In this document: positions 28,899-38,180 of the stretch, one piece after another
Numbering within the stretch: the first letter of the stretch is position 1
Layout of the letters: each line of letters starts with the position of its first letter
From: Enterobacter cloacae
Lineage (GTDB): Bacteria > Pseudomonadota > Gammaproteobacteria > Enterobacterales > Enterobacteriaceae
Length of the DNA stretch: 64,000 bases
Reading direction: 5' to 3'
Assembly: GCF_011078175.1 (NCBI RefSeq)
Contig: NZ_JAALCJ010000006.1
Span: 279,222-343,221 of the forward strand
Translations under genes and position numbers: made by a program
Notes under the pieces: generated by a model
Told to the model about the DNA's origin: nothing
The model's database searches: none
The model's input: the letters and a program-made list of their open reading frames with translations, nothing else

Positions 28899-30155
28899 AT
28901 GAACCTTAAGCTGCAGCTTAAAATCTTGTCGTTTCTGCAGTTCTGCCTGTGGGGTAGCTGGCTGACTACACTCGGCTCCTATATGTTTGTGACGCTGAAG
29001 TTCGATGGTGCGTCTATCGGTGCCGTCTACAGCTCGCTGGGTATTGCGGCTGTTTTCATGCCAACGCTGCTGGGCATCGTGGCGGATAAATGGCTAAGCG
29101 CGAAATGGCTGTATATGCTTTGCCATCTGGTGGGTGCGGGGACGCTGTTTATGGCGGCCGAGGTGACCACGCCGGGGGCGATGTTTATGGTGATTCTCCT
29201 TAACTCGCTGGCGTACATGCCAACGCTTGGGTTGATCAACACCATCTCCTACTACCGCCTGAAATCTGCCGGTCTGGATATCGTCACCGACTTCCCGCCA
29301 ATCCGTATCTGGGGCACCATCGGCTTTATCATGGCGATGTGGGGCGTGAGCTTCGCGGGCTTCGAGCTGAGCCACATGCAGCTGTATATTGGGGCAGCGC
29401 TCTCCGTGCTGCTGGCGCTGTTCACCCTGACGCTGCCCACCATTCCGGTTTCAAACCAGCAGAAAAACCAGAGCTGGAGCACCATGCTCGGTCTGGACGC
29501 CTTCGCGCTGTTCAAAAACAAACGCATGGCGATCTTCTTCATCTTCTCCATGCTGCTGGGCGCGGAACTGCAAATCACCAACATGTTCGGGAACACTTTC
29601 CTGCACAGCTTCGATAACGATCCGCTGTTTGCCGGAAGTTTTATCGTTGAACACGCGTCGGTGATGATGTCCATCTCGCAGATCTCCGAGACGCTGTTCA
29701 TCCTGACCATCCCGTTCTTCCTGAGCCGCTACGGCATCAAGAACGTCATGCTGATCAGTATCGCGGCATGGATGTTGCGCTTTGGCCTGTTCGCCTACGG
29801 CGACCCGAGCGCGTTCGGCACCGTGCTGCTGGTGCTGTCGATGATTGTTTACGGCTGCGCCTTCGACTTCTTCAACATCTCCGGTTCCGTGTTCGTGGAA
29901 AAAGAAGTGAAGCCTGAAATCCGCGCCAGCGCACAAGGCATGTTCCTGATGATGACCAACGGCTTCGGCTGTATTCTTGGCGGCGTGGTGAGCGGGAAAG
30001 TGGTTGAAATGTACACCACCAACGGCATCACCAACTGGCAGCCGGTGTGGCTGATCTTCGCGGCGTACTCGCTGGTGCTGTTCTTCGCGTTCATCGCGCT
30101 GTTCAAGTACAAGCACGTTCGTGAACCGCACGGCGCGCAGCCGATTGCGCATTGA
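28899..30155 (+). CDS. nupG: Nucleoside:proton symporter NupG
   Basis: 418 residues from ATG 28899, with GTGAGG nine bases upstream; an upstream in-frame ATG would add 40 polar residues and is rejected. Twelve-helix transporter of the nucleoside:H+ symporter family, starting MNLKLQLKILSFLQFCLWGSW as in E. coli. DFPPIRIWGTIGFI and YGCAFDFFNISGSVFVEKEV are family signatures. Imports purine and pyrimidine nucleosides. Confidence 0.97.
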   Translation: MNLKLQLKILSFLQFCLWGSWLTTLGSYMFVTLKFDGASIGAVYSSLGIAAVFMPTLLGIVADKWLSAKWLYMLCHLVGAGTLFMAAEVTTPGAMFMVILLNSLAYMPTLGLINTISYYRLKSAGLDIVTDFPPIRIWGTIGFIMAMWGVSFAGFELSHMQLYIGAALSVLLALFTLTLPTIPVSNQQKNQSWSTMLGLDAFALFKNKRMAIFFIFSMLLGAELQITNMFGNTFLHSFDNDPLFAGSFIVEHASVMMSISQISETLFILTIPFFLSRYGIKNVMLISIAAWMLRFGLFAYGDPSAFGTVLLVLSMIVYGCAFDFFNISGSVFVEKEVKPEIRASAQGMFLMMTNGFGCILGGVVSGKVVEMYTTNGITNWQPVWLIFAAYSLVLFFAFIALFKYKHVREPHGAQPIAH

Positions 30156-30166
30156 TCTTTGATGTG

Positions 30167-30249
30167 TTGTGCCCGGTGGCGGCTTCGCCTTGCCGGGCCT
30201 ACAAAAGCACAGAAAAAAGGCCGGGTGGCGCTAACGCTTACCCGGCCTA
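30167..30249. repeat. REP/BIME-like elements between convergent nupG and speC
   Basis: Two REP-like units: TGCCCGGTGGCGGCTTCGCCTTGCCGGGC and, after a 15-base A-rich linker, GGCCGGGTGGCGCTAACGC with TTACCCGGCC. The whole space between the two gene ends is repeat, which can form bidirectional 3' structures. Confidence 0.8.
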
Positions 30250-30252
30250 CGT

Positions 30253-32391
30253 TCAGACATTCAATACGTATCCATACAGCCGCTTAATCCCATCCGCATC
30301 TTTCTCGCTGTAAACGCCCTGCAACTCTGGGGAGAAACCCGGCAGCATATTAATGCCCTCTTCCAGCGCCAGGAAATAGCGCTGTACTGCTCCGCCCCAG
30401 ACTTCCCCCGGCACCACGCACAGTACGCCCGGCGGGTATGGCAGCGCACCTTCGGCGGCAATGCGCCCTTCGGCGTCACGAATGCGTACCAGTTCCACGT
30501 TACCGCGAATATACTCCTGGTTTGCATCCTGCGGGTTCATCATCACGGCGGGCAGGCTCTCCTGGCGGAACATCGCCTTCTGCAAGTCCTTCACGTTAAA
30601 ACTGACATAGAGATCATGCATCTCCTGGCACAGCTGACGGATCGTGTAGTCGCGGTAACGCACCGGATATTTCTGATAGATGGTCGGCAGCACGTCCGCG
30701 AGCGACGTGTCGTCTTCAATATGCTGTTCAAACTGCCCCAGCATTGCTACCAGTTGCGCCAGCTTCTCGCTGCTTTCGGCGGGTGTCAGCAGGAACAGGA
30801 TGGAGTTGAGATCGCACTTCTCCGGCACAATGCCGTTTTCGCGCAGGTAGTGGGCGAGAATGGTCGCCGGAATGCCGAAATCGGTATAGTGCCCTGTTTC
30901 AGCATCAATGCCCGGCGTGGTCAGCAGCAGCTTGCACGGATCGACGAAATACTGCTCGCGGGCATAGCCTTCAAAACCGTGCCATTTTGCACCTGGTTCA
31001 AAGCTAAAGAAGCGACGCTCGCTGGCAATGACCTGCGTAGGGTGATCCTGCCATGGACGCCCCGCCACCACCGGTGGGATAAACGGTTTAATCATATTAC
31101 AGTTGGCGATAATGGCCTTGCGCGCTTCAATGCCAAGCTCGACACACTCCGCCCACAGCCTGCGTCCGCTCTCGCCCTCGTGGATCTTGGCGTTCACATC
31201 CAGCGCCGCAAACAGCGGGTAAAACGGGCTGGTGGAGGCATGCAGCATGAACGCATTGTTCAGCCGCTTGTGCGGGCAGAAACGCGTCTGACCGCGAATA
31301 TGGTTATCCTTTTTATGGATCTGCGACGTTTGCGAGAACCCGGCCTGCTGCTTATGGACCGACTGGGTCACGAAAATACCCGGATCGTTCTCGTTCAGTT
31401 CCAGCAAAAGCGGCGACGTTTCCGCCATCATCGGGATAAATTGCTCGTAGCCGACCCAGGCGGAGTCAAACAGGATGTAGTCGCAAAGGTGACCGATCTT
31501 GTCGATCACCTGGCGGGCGTTGTAGATCGTACCGTCGTAGGTGCCGAGCTGGATGATCGCCAGGCGGAACGGGCGCGCCTCGGCGGCTTTCTGCGGCGCG
31601 ACGTCACGGATCAGTTCCCGCAGCCAGGCCTCATCAAAGCAGTGTTCATCAATCCCGCCGATAAAACCAAACGGATTACGGGCTGCCTCAAGATAGACAG
31701 GCGTTGCCCCGGCCTGGATCAGCGCCCCATGATGGTTGGACTTATGGTTGTTGCGGTCGAACAGTACCAGGTCGCCGCGGGTCAGCAGCGCATTGGTCAC
31801 CACTTTATTGGCCGCCGACGTGCCGTTCAGCACGAAGTAGGTTTTATCCGCGTTGAACACTTTCGCCGCGAACTTTTGCGCGTGCTTGGCAGAACCTTCG
31901 TGGATCAGCAAATCACCGAGCTTCACGTCGGCATTGCACATATCGGCACGAAACACGTTTTCACCGAAGAAGTCGTAAAACTGCCGTCCCGCCGGGTGTT
32001 TTTTGAAAAAGGCACCGTGCTGGTGTCCAGGACAGGCAAAGGTGCTGTTTCCCATCGCCACATACTGGCTCAGGGTGTCAAAAAAGGGTGGCAGCAGGTT
32101 CTCTTCATACCGGCAGGCGGCAGATTCCAGTTCCAGCAATTCCTGTGCTTTACCCGAGATGATCGCCGTGACACCCTCTGGCACCTCTCCTGGCTCTGTT
32201 GAGAACATAAATACCGGTAACTGAAAGCCCGTCCGCTTCAGCAACGCGAGAATGCCGCTGTAGCTTTCAACAACCGTAATGACGACTGCCGCCACATCGG
32301 TGAAGTCGGTGTTATCCAGCATAACCTTTTCGCGATGCGTAGAAACTTTAGATACCAGCTCACGGCTGACGGCAATTTTCATGGTTTTCAT
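30253..32391 (-). CDS. speC: Constitutive ornithine decarboxylase
   Basis: 712 residues from ATG 32391 (MKTMKIAVSRELV), one more than E. coli; ATG 32382 is an alternative, and an in-frame start at 32502 would add a tail unlike the family. Fold type I PLP decarboxylase: the N-terminal wing domain, then the PLP lysine in QSVHKQQAGFSQTSQIHKKD, HGAFFKKHPAGR and CPGHQHG. It makes putrescine from ornithine. The 5' leader to yqgA is about 180 bases. Confidence 0.97.
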   Translation of the reverse strand: MKTMKIAVSRELVSKVSTHREKVMLDNTDFTDVAAVVITVVESYSGILALLKRTGFQLPVFMFSTEPGEVPEGVTAIISGKAQELLELESAACRYEENLLPPFFDTLSQYVAMGNSTFACPGHQHGAFFKKHPAGRQFYDFFGENVFRADMCNADVKLGDLLIHEGSAKHAQKFAAKVFNADKTYFVLNGTSAANKVVTNALLTRGDLVLFDRNNHKSNHHGALIQAGATPVYLEAARNPFGFIGGIDEHCFDEAWLRELIRDVAPQKAAEARPFRLAIIQLGTYDGTIYNARQVIDKIGHLCDYILFDSAWVGYEQFIPMMAETSPLLLELNENDPGIFVTQSVHKQQAGFSQTSQIHKKDNHIRGQTRFCPHKRLNNAFMLHASTSPFYPLFAALDVNAKIHEGESGRRLWAECVELGIEARKAIIANCNMIKPFIPPVVAGRPWQDHPTQVIASERRFFSFEPGAKWHGFEGYAREQYFVDPCKLLLTTPGIDAETGHYTDFGIPATILAHYLRENGIVPEKCDLNSILFLLTPAESSEKLAQLVAMLGQFEQHIEDDTSLADVLPTIYQKYPVRYRDYTIRQLCQEMHDLYVSFNVKDLQKAMFRQESLPAVMMNPQDANQEYIRGNVELVRIRDAEGRIAAEGALPYPPGVLCVVPGEVWGGAVQRYFLALEEGINMLPGFSPELQGVYSEKDADGIKRLYGYVLNV

Positions 32392-32572
32392 AAGCGCAAA
32401 TACCCTCACCGAACGGTGAGACAGGAAGGAGAAAATTCGCGCAATCATGTCACCTTTTATTTTAAGGTGCAAGAAGGAATCAGTATGCGTTACGCCTCCC
32501 AAAGCTAAGCGTAATCAGGGACGGACGTGTCATAATCATGCAATGCCAGTGCTTAAATAACAGGAGTTAAAC

Positions 32573-33286
32573 GTGGTAATTGGACCCTTTATCAATGCGG
32601 GAGCCGTATTGCTGGGCGGTGTACTTGGGGCAGTATTAAGTCAGCGCTTGCCGGAGCGTATTCGCGTCTCCATGCCCTCTATTTTTGGCCTGGCGTCGTT
32701 AGGGATTGGTATCCTTTTAGTGGTGAAATGCGCCAACCTGCCGGTGATGGTACTGGCGACCCTGCTCGGCGCGCTGATCGGCGAGTTCTGCTACCTTGAA
32801 AAAGGCATAAACAGCGCAGTAGGTAAAGCCAAAAACCTGATTACCCGACCGGGGAAGGCGAAGCACGTCATGCACGAATCGTTTATTCAGAACTACGTCG
32901 CGATCGTTATTCTGTTCTGCGCCAGCGGCACAGGGATATTCGGTTCGATGCAGGAAGGGATGACCGGCGATCCCAGCATATTGATTGCGAAAGCGTTTCT
33001 GGATTTCTTTACTGCCACCATTTTTGCCACTACCCTCGGCATCGCCGTCGCCGCGATTTGTGTGCCGATGCTGCTTATTCAGCTGGCGCTGGCCACCTGC
33101 GCCACGCTGATCCTGCCGCTGACAACGCCAGCGATGATGGCAGACTTTACCGCCGTCGGCGGCCTGCTGCTGCTGGCGACAGGGCTGCGCATCTGTGGCA
33201 TTAAGATGTTTGCAGTGGTGAACATGCTCCCTGCCCTGCTGCTCGCGATGCCGCTTTCCGCGCTCTGGACGCATTTTTTCGCTTAA
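32573..33286 (+). CDS. yqgA: DUF554 inner-membrane protein YqgA
   Basis: 237 residues with a GTG start at 32573, fixed by CAGGAG six bases upstream. Seven to eight hydrophobic segments; the first has FINAGAVLLGGVLGAVLSQRLPERI. ASGTGIFGSMQEGMTGDPSILIAKAFLDFFTA is the conserved central motif. Function unknown. As in E. coli it lies between speC and a tRNA-Phe gene. Confidence 0.93.
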   Translation: MVIGPFINAGAVLLGGVLGAVLSQRLPERIRVSMPSIFGLASLGIGILLVVKCANLPVMVLATLLGALIGEFCYLEKGINSAVGKAKNLITRPGKAKHVMHESFIQNYVAIVILFCASGTGIFGSMQEGMTGDPSILIAKAFLDFFTATIFATTLGIAVAAICVPMLLIQLALATCATLILPLTTPAMMADFTAVGGLLLLATGLRICGIKMFAVVNMLPALLLAMPLSALWTHFFA

Positions 33287-33342
33287 GTTTGCGACGAAAT
33301 GGTGAGAGAGTGTGCAGTCTGCACCGAAAGCAACAAATTTCG

Positions 33343-33371
33343 TTGACGTCGGAGGGAGGATCGGGTTTAAT
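33343..33371 (+). promoter_or_regulatory. tRNA-Phe promoter with GC-rich discriminator
   Basis: TTGACG (33343-33348) and TTTAAT (33366-33371) are 17 bases apart, ending ten bases before the tRNA. The following GCGCC is a GC-rich discriminator typical of stable-RNA promoters under stringent control. Confidence 0.75.
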
Positions 33372-33381
33372 GCGCCCCGTT

Positions 33382-33457
33382 GCCCGGATAGCTCAGTCGG
33401 TAGAGCAGGGGATTGAAAATCCCCGTGTCCTTGGTTCGATTCCGAGTCCGGGCACCA
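33382..33457 (+). tRNA. pheV: tRNA-Phe (GAA)
   Basis: 76 bases fold into a full cloverleaf: acceptor stem GCCCGGA / TCCGGGC, D arm GCTC/GAGC, anticodon stem GGGGA / TCCCC with anticodon GAA at 33415-33417, T arm CTTGG-TTCGATT-CCGAG, and an encoded CCA end. It corresponds by position to E. coli pheV, whose 3' end is a frequent target of genomic islands. No integrase follows here. Confidence 0.97.
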
Positions 33458-33465
33458 ATATTGAG

Positions 33466-33492
33466 AAAACCCGCCCTTAAGGCGGGTTTTTA
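33466..33492 (+). terminator. tRNA-Phe terminator
   Basis: Stem AAAACCCGCC / GGCGGGTTTT around CTTAA with a T-rich tail, nine bases after the tRNA CCA. Because the stem is A/T-flanked it may work in both directions and also serve the convergent gene ending at 33535. Confidence 0.9.
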
Positions 33493-33534
33493 CTTTATAG
33501 GCGTTTAACCCCTACCTCTCGCCCCCTAACCGTC

Positions 33535-34392
33535 TTATCGCGCAATATGAATACGGTTCTTAATATCCTTGAGAAATAGCGTGATGGTAAATGTCATCAT
33601 GACCAATAGCGACCATGCCCCCCACTTCCCCACATGCACCGTTGCCCAAGCGCCGATCTGATTGGGGTACTGCCAGACGCCAAACAGCGTTCCAAGGTTC
33701 TCGGCCAGCCAGATAAAGAAGCCGATCAGAACAAAGGCCAACAGTAAGGGCATTTTGTAAGCGCGACGGTAAGGCGTAAATATCACCGTTGAACGCCCGT
33801 ACATGCCCAGTGCAACGGCGACAATGTACCAGCGATAGTCGCCAATAAAGTGATGTGTGAAAAAATTCGCGTATAGCGCCAGGGCCAGGGTTGTCGCCAT
33901 AAGGAGTGGAGGATGGTGGCGTATTTTTAAATCAAACAGACGCCAGCACTGTATAATATAGCTGCCTACCGCCGCATACATAAATCCACTAAACAGCGGC
34001 ACGCCGCCAATTTTACTCCATCCGGCTTCAGGGTAGTGCCAGGAGCCAATTGCCGACGACGTTTTAAAGAGTTCAAGGCCGAAACCCAGAACATGAAACA
34101 ATGTTATTGCCTTAAGTTCATCACAACTTTCCAGTTTTGTCAGAACCATGAGGGCCTGGATAGCCACAGCAATCAGCAGCAAAACATCATAGCGGGCAAT
34201 CCCGTATAAACCGGTTCGCGGGATACAGAAGATGGCGATAAAAAACAGACCTGCAAAAAAACAGGCGCGCAGTTCCTTTATACCAAACCACAAAAACTCG
34301 ATAACAAAGCGCGACACGCCGGTACGGTTCATCGGCGGCGGGCCCATCAAAAACTGATCAATACGGTTTAACACTGAAACTCCATTTCTCAT
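33535..34392 (-). CDS. DUF817-family integral membrane protein
   Basis: About 285 residues from ATG 34392. A GTG at 34374 with GGAG five bases upstream is the better-supported start by ribosome site, since the ATG has only AGGA one base away. Eight or so hydrophobic helices; FLWFGIKELRACFFAGLFF, LFKTSSAIGSWHYPEAGWSKIGGVPLFSGFMYAAVGSYI and FHVLGFGLELFKTS match my memory of DUF817. Function unknown. It sits downstream of gss on the same strand (47-base gap) and may be co-transcribed. E. coli lacks it here. Confidence 0.75.
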   Translation of the reverse strand: MRNGVSVLNRIDQFLMGPPPMNRTGVSRFVIEFLWFGIKELRACFFAGLFFIAIFCIPRTGLYGIARYDVLLLIAVAIQALMVLTKLESCDELKAITLFHVLGFGLELFKTSSAIGSWHYPEAGWSKIGGVPLFSGFMYAAVGSYIIQCWRLFDLKIRHHPPLLMATTLALALYANFFTHHFIGDYRWYIVAVALGMYGRSTVIFTPYRRAYKMPLLLAFVLIGFFIWLAENLGTLFGVWQYPNQIGAWATVHVGKWGAWSLLVMMTFTITLFLKDIKNRIHIAR

Positions 34393-34439
34393 TCCTAAAC
34401 CGAAGGGAGTGCAGGCTCGCCCGCCCCTCCCTGCGTACA

Positions 34440-36302
34440 CTACTTATCCTTCACCACAATCAGCGGTTCAATATCGCTCTCTTTCTTCACCACCAGCGAC
34501 TCATCCCCGCGCAGACAGGTTCCGCCATAGTTCCCGCCCACGGTAAAGGTGCAGACCTGAATGTACCTGCCGTCAACCTTCGGCAGGCACCATAGCTGCT
34601 GGTAGATATTTTTGCGGTCAACAAACTTGCCGCTGGACTGGTCCAGCAGTTCCTCCCGAGCGCCGATCAGATCGATATTGCTCCCGCAGCGTCCGGCGAT
34701 CGGTTTAACGGCATAACCGGTCCGTTTGAGCAGATCGTTGACCTCAAAATCGGTATCCAACAGGTAACGGTGGTTCGGGAACAGCTGCCACAGCACCGGC
34801 AGGATCGCCTTGTTACCTGGGATCACCGTCCACAGCGGTTCAAAGACCAGTACTTCCGGGCGCAGCAGGACGTCTATCAGGCGCACTTCGCCTTGCGGGT
34901 GACCGGTACGGATGGGCACGGCGGCGTACTCGGTTTCGCTCACCTCGCGGATCTGCTCAATCGCCGTTTCCCACGCCCAGGTTTTCCATACGCAGTTGAC
35001 GTGACGGCCTTCATCATCAATCAGTTGCCCGGCGGCATCCCAGCTCAGCGCCCCCAGTCCGTGCAGAATTTTGGTTTCAAACCCGGCCTGGATCAGCGAG
35101 CGCTGAATAAAGAGCGCGTGATAATCCTCTTCGACATCGTTGTCCTGCATGATATGGACGAACGGCCGCGCGTGGCTGTGCTTCCATGCCCCGGTCAGCT
35201 CCTCCAGCAGCCCTTCCGCCGGATTATGGCCAGTGCCGCGATAGCCATTTTTCACCCACTCTTCAAGAATTAGCCCACCCTCGGTATGGCAGGAGGCGGA
35301 ATCCGCGTTGTACTCGTAAACCTTAATGCCGCGCTCATCCATGCAGAAATCCATACGACCGGTAATCATATGATGACGACGCCACTGCCAGGAGAGGCGC
35401 AGACGTGGCCAGAGGATTTTCGGGATGTCGAAAAGCGCGAGTAAGTTGTCGTCTTTCAGCACCTTGTCGGTAGCGTGGAGGTACATCAGGTGCAGTTCGT
35501 TGGTGGCTTTGATCAGCTCCTGCTCGGCACTTTCGGTAATGGTGAAGTACTGGCAGGGATCGTTGTTGATAACGTGGCCGTTGGCGCGAATGTACGCCTG
35601 TTGCAGGGCGTCGTTTTCATTGAGCCATTTTCCGTCGAACTGACGGTTGTTTTTCAACCGTGCGCCGCTGATTTTCAGCAGTTCACCGTCGATCCCCGGC
35701 TGAGGAATACTGTGTTCGATCTCCTCCGTCTGGATCATCCAGCCGAGGATCTCGGTATCGTTGAACGTGTCATGAAGCGTATAGCAACCGTCCTTCACGC
35801 TCAGACGCAGCTCGCGCGTCCACTGCTGCCCCATCGGCAGCGGTGAGTGAATAACGTTCTGCTCGGCAATACGCACTCTGTCATCCAGCAGTTGGGTAAT
35901 GACGGCGACGTGGCCGGTCTCATGGAACTCACCGCCCTTTTGCCAGATGAGCAGCGCACCGGCCTGCGGCGGGCGTTTTGAGCCATTGGCAAAGGCCTGT
36001 AGCGGCAAAATATTGTCGTTTACCACTTCGCGCAAAAAACGCAGGGAGAAGATCTCCCACGCCATCCCGACGTCGGTAAAAACAAACCCGTGATTGAGAA
36101 ACAGGAAACGGCGCGCAAACTCAACGCACTGCCATTTATGGCCCATGTATTCGTTGCCGATATAGCTGCGGAATTCCGCGTCTTCCGGGTAGCGACGCGG
36201 ATCGAGACTGTCGTAATTTGAAGAGTAAATCGCCACGCCACCCGGCGCATAGCCTAATAACGTCCCGAAGGGTGCGTCACTGCTTAATGTTCCTTTACGC
36301 AT
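34440..36302 (-). CDS. gss: Bifunctional glutathionylspermidine synthetase/amidase
   Basis: 620 residues, one more than E. coli. The N-terminal CHAP amidase has the triad Cys59 (GHKWQCVEF), His131 and Glu147. The C-terminal ATP-grasp synthetase contains MITGRMDFCMDERG, KPIAGRCGSNIDL and GGNYGGTCLRGDESL. It joins glutathione to spermidine and hydrolyses the product. The window also encodes makers of both precursors (GshB; SpeA, SpeB, SpeC for putrescine; MetK). yghU is divergent. Confidence 0.96.
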   Translation of the reverse strand: MRKGTLSSDAPFGTLLGYAPGGVAIYSSNYDSLDPRRYPEDAEFRSYIGNEYMGHKWQCVEFARRFLFLNHGFVFTDVGMAWEIFSLRFLREVVNDNILPLQAFANGSKRPPQAGALLIWQKGGEFHETGHVAVITQLLDDRVRIAEQNVIHSPLPMGQQWTRELRLSVKDGCYTLHDTFNDTEILGWMIQTEEIEHSIPQPGIDGELLKISGARLKNNRQFDGKWLNENDALQQAYIRANGHVINNDPCQYFTITESAEQELIKATNELHLMYLHATDKVLKDDNLLALFDIPKILWPRLRLSWQWRRHHMITGRMDFCMDERGIKVYEYNADSASCHTEGGLILEEWVKNGYRGTGHNPAEGLLEELTGAWKHSHARPFVHIMQDNDVEEDYHALFIQRSLIQAGFETKILHGLGALSWDAAGQLIDDEGRHVNCVWKTWAWETAIEQIREVSETEYAAVPIRTGHPQGEVRLIDVLLRPEVLVFEPLWTVIPGNKAILPVLWQLFPNHRYLLDTDFEVNDLLKRTGYAVKPIAGRCGSNIDLIGAREELLDQSSGKFVDRKNIYQQLWCLPKVDGRYIQVCTFTVGGNYGGTCLRGDESLVVKKESDIEPLIVVKDK

Positions 36303-36485
36303 GTGTCCAACCTAAAACAGGCAGGCGGCAATTTTTTTGTGGGGTTGTCGTCGTCTGCACGTTGTAATTAACTGACAGAGGTGGCGTTATCATACACCCG
36401 CCCTGCCCATTACGCTCGCATCGTTAAACGGTTCCTGCATCTCCTGCTACACTGCCTCAACACAACACCAAAAAGGCAGGCCAAC

Positions 36486-37352
36486 ATGTCAGATAACACC
36501 TATCAGCCACCGAAAGTGTGGGAATGGAAACAGAACAACGGCGGCGCGTTCGCCAATATCAACCGTCCCGTCTCGGGCGCTACGCACGAGAAAGAGCTAC
36601 CTGTGGGCGCGCACCCGCTCCAGCTGTACTCTCTCGGCACGCCGAATGGACAGAAAGTTACCATCATGCTGGAAGAGCTGCTGGCGCTGGGCGTGACGGG
36701 CGCGGAATACGACGCATGGTTAATCCGCATTGGTGAGGGCGATCAGTTCTCCAGCGGTTTTGTCGACGTGAACCCGAACTCGAAGATCCCGGCGCTGCGT
36801 GACCACTCCACCACCCCGCCGACGCGCGTATTTGAATCCGGCAATATCCTGCTCTATCTGGCCGAGAAATTTGGTCACTTCCTGCCAAAAGATCCGGCAG
36901 GACGAACGGAAACTCTGAACTGGCTGTTCTGGTTACAGGGCGCGGCCCCGTTCCTCGGCGGCGGTTTTGGCCACTTCTATAACTACGCGCCGGTGAAGAT
37001 TGAGTACGCTATCGATCGGTTTACCATGGAAGCAAAACGCCTGTTCGACGTGCTGGACAAACAGCTGGCGCGCGGTCGTTACGTAGCGGGTGAAGAATAT
37101 ACCATTGCGGATATGGCGGTCTGGCCATGGTTTGGCTGCGTGGCGCTGGGCAGCGTGTATAACGCCGCCGAGTTCCTGGATGCCGGGAAGTACACCAACG
37201 TGCAGCGCTGGGCAAAAGATGTGGCGAATCGTCCGGCCGTTAAACGCGGGCGCATTGTTAACCGTACCAACGGCGAGCTGAACGAGCAGTTGCATGAGCG
37301 CCATTCAGCGAGCGACTTCGATACCCAGACGGAAGATAAACGTCAGGCCTGA
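36486..37352 (+). CDS. yghU: YghU, glutathione/disulphide bond reductase (GST nu class)
   Basis: 288 residues from ATG 36486 (MSDNTYQPPKVW), same start and length as E. coli. Thioredoxin-fold N-terminal domain (HPLQLYSLGTPNGQKVTIMLEELL, then NPNSKIPALRDH and VFESGNILLYLAEKFG) and helical GST C-terminal domain. Nu-class proteins bind two glutathiones and reduce disulphides. The pairing with divergent gss is kept from E. coli and fits glutathione metabolism. Confidence 0.95.
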   Translation: MSDNTYQPPKVWEWKQNNGGAFANINRPVSGATHEKELPVGAHPLQLYSLGTPNGQKVTIMLEELLALGVTGAEYDAWLIRIGEGDQFSSGFVDVNPNSKIPALRDHSTTPPTRVFESGNILLYLAEKFGHFLPKDPAGRTETLNWLFWLQGAAPFLGGGFGHFYNYAPVKIEYAIDRFTMEAKRLFDVLDKQLARGRYVAGEEYTIADMAVWPWFGCVALGSVYNAAEFLDAGKYTNVQRWAKDVANRPAVKRGRIVNRTNGELNEQLHERHSASDFDTQTEDKRQA

Positions 37353-37428
37353 TCAATGACCGGGCGGTTCGCCGCCCTTCTTCCGCGATGAGAACAATGA
37401 GTCAGCACGCGTGCGCAAGGAGCCTCGT

Positions 37429-38178
37429 ATGTCAGACCAGACGCTAAAAGCGACCCGACAGCAGAGCCTGATCGCCCTGCTGAGTAAAAGCGACTGGCTG
37501 ACCACCGATGTGCTGGCTGAAAAGCTCTCCGTCAGCAAAGAGACGATCCGCCGGGATCTAAAGTCGTTACAACAGCAGGGGAAGCTTCTGCGCCAGCACG
37601 GGCGCGCGCGTCTGATTCACCCGGACAGCCGCGACAGCGGTGAACCCTTTGGCGCACGCCTGAAAAGTCATTATGCCGACAAAGCCGATATTGCCCGACA
37701 CGCGCTGGGCTGGATCAGCGAAGGGATGACCATCGCCCTCGACGCCAGCTCAACCTGCTTTCATCTGGCGCGCCAGTTACCGAACATCGACCTCACCGTA
37801 TTTACCAATAGCCTGCCAATTTGCCACGAGATGGCAAAGCGCGAGCGGATCACGCTGATCTGCTCCGGCGGAACGCTTGAGCGTAAGTATCGCTGCTATG
37901 TTAATCCGGCGCTGGTGGCGCAGCTAAAAGGGCTGGAGATCGATCTGTTCATCTTCTCGTGCGAAGGGGTCGATGAGCATGGCGTCCTCTGGGATCCGTC
38001 CGGGCACAACGCGGGCTTTAAGGCGCTGCTGTTGAACCGTGCCAGCCAGTCGCTGCTGCTGATCGACAAAAGTAAATTCATGCGGGCAAGTGAAGTGAAA
38101 ATTGGTCAGCTGTCGCAGGTGACACAGATTATTCAGAGCGATAAACGTCAGGCCGCCAGAGACGGCCTGACACGATGA
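37429..38178 (+). CDS. DeoR-family regulator closely resembling FucR
   Basis: 249 residues from ATG 37429 (AGGAG seven bases upstream). N-terminal DeoR helix-turn-helix at 10-60 (LTTDVLAEKLSVSKETIRRDLKSLQQQGKLLRQHGR) and a sugar-phosphate sensor domain (IALDASSTCFHLARQLPNIDLTVFTNS, ICSGGTLERKYRCYVNP, LLLIDKSKF). Remembered E. coli FucR matches across the whole length, including LDASSTC and SGGTLERKY, so it is FucR or a close paralogue. No fucose genes are near. It ends two bases from the convergent chemotaxis receptor gene. Confidence 0.85.
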   Translation: MSDQTLKATRQQSLIALLSKSDWLTTDVLAEKLSVSKETIRRDLKSLQQQGKLLRQHGRARLIHPDSRDSGEPFGARLKSHYADKADIARHALGWISEGMTIALDASSTCFHLARQLPNIDLTVFTNSLPICHEMAKRERITLICSGGTLERKYRCYVNPALVAQLKGLEIDLFIFSCEGVDEHGVLWDPSGHNAGFKALLLNRASQSLLLIDKSKFMRASEVKIGQLSQVTQIIQSDKRQAARDGLTR

Positions 38179-38180
38179 GA

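Noticed and set aside
30616..32202. Plus-strand open frame of 528 codons opposite speC
   Set aside because: Complete overlap with a strongly conserved ornithine decarboxylase; no plausible start signal and shadow-type composition.
33343..33480. Possible overlap of a 63-codon frame with the tRNA-Phe gene
   Set aside because: The frame simply reads through the tRNA and its terminator and encodes no recognisable protein.
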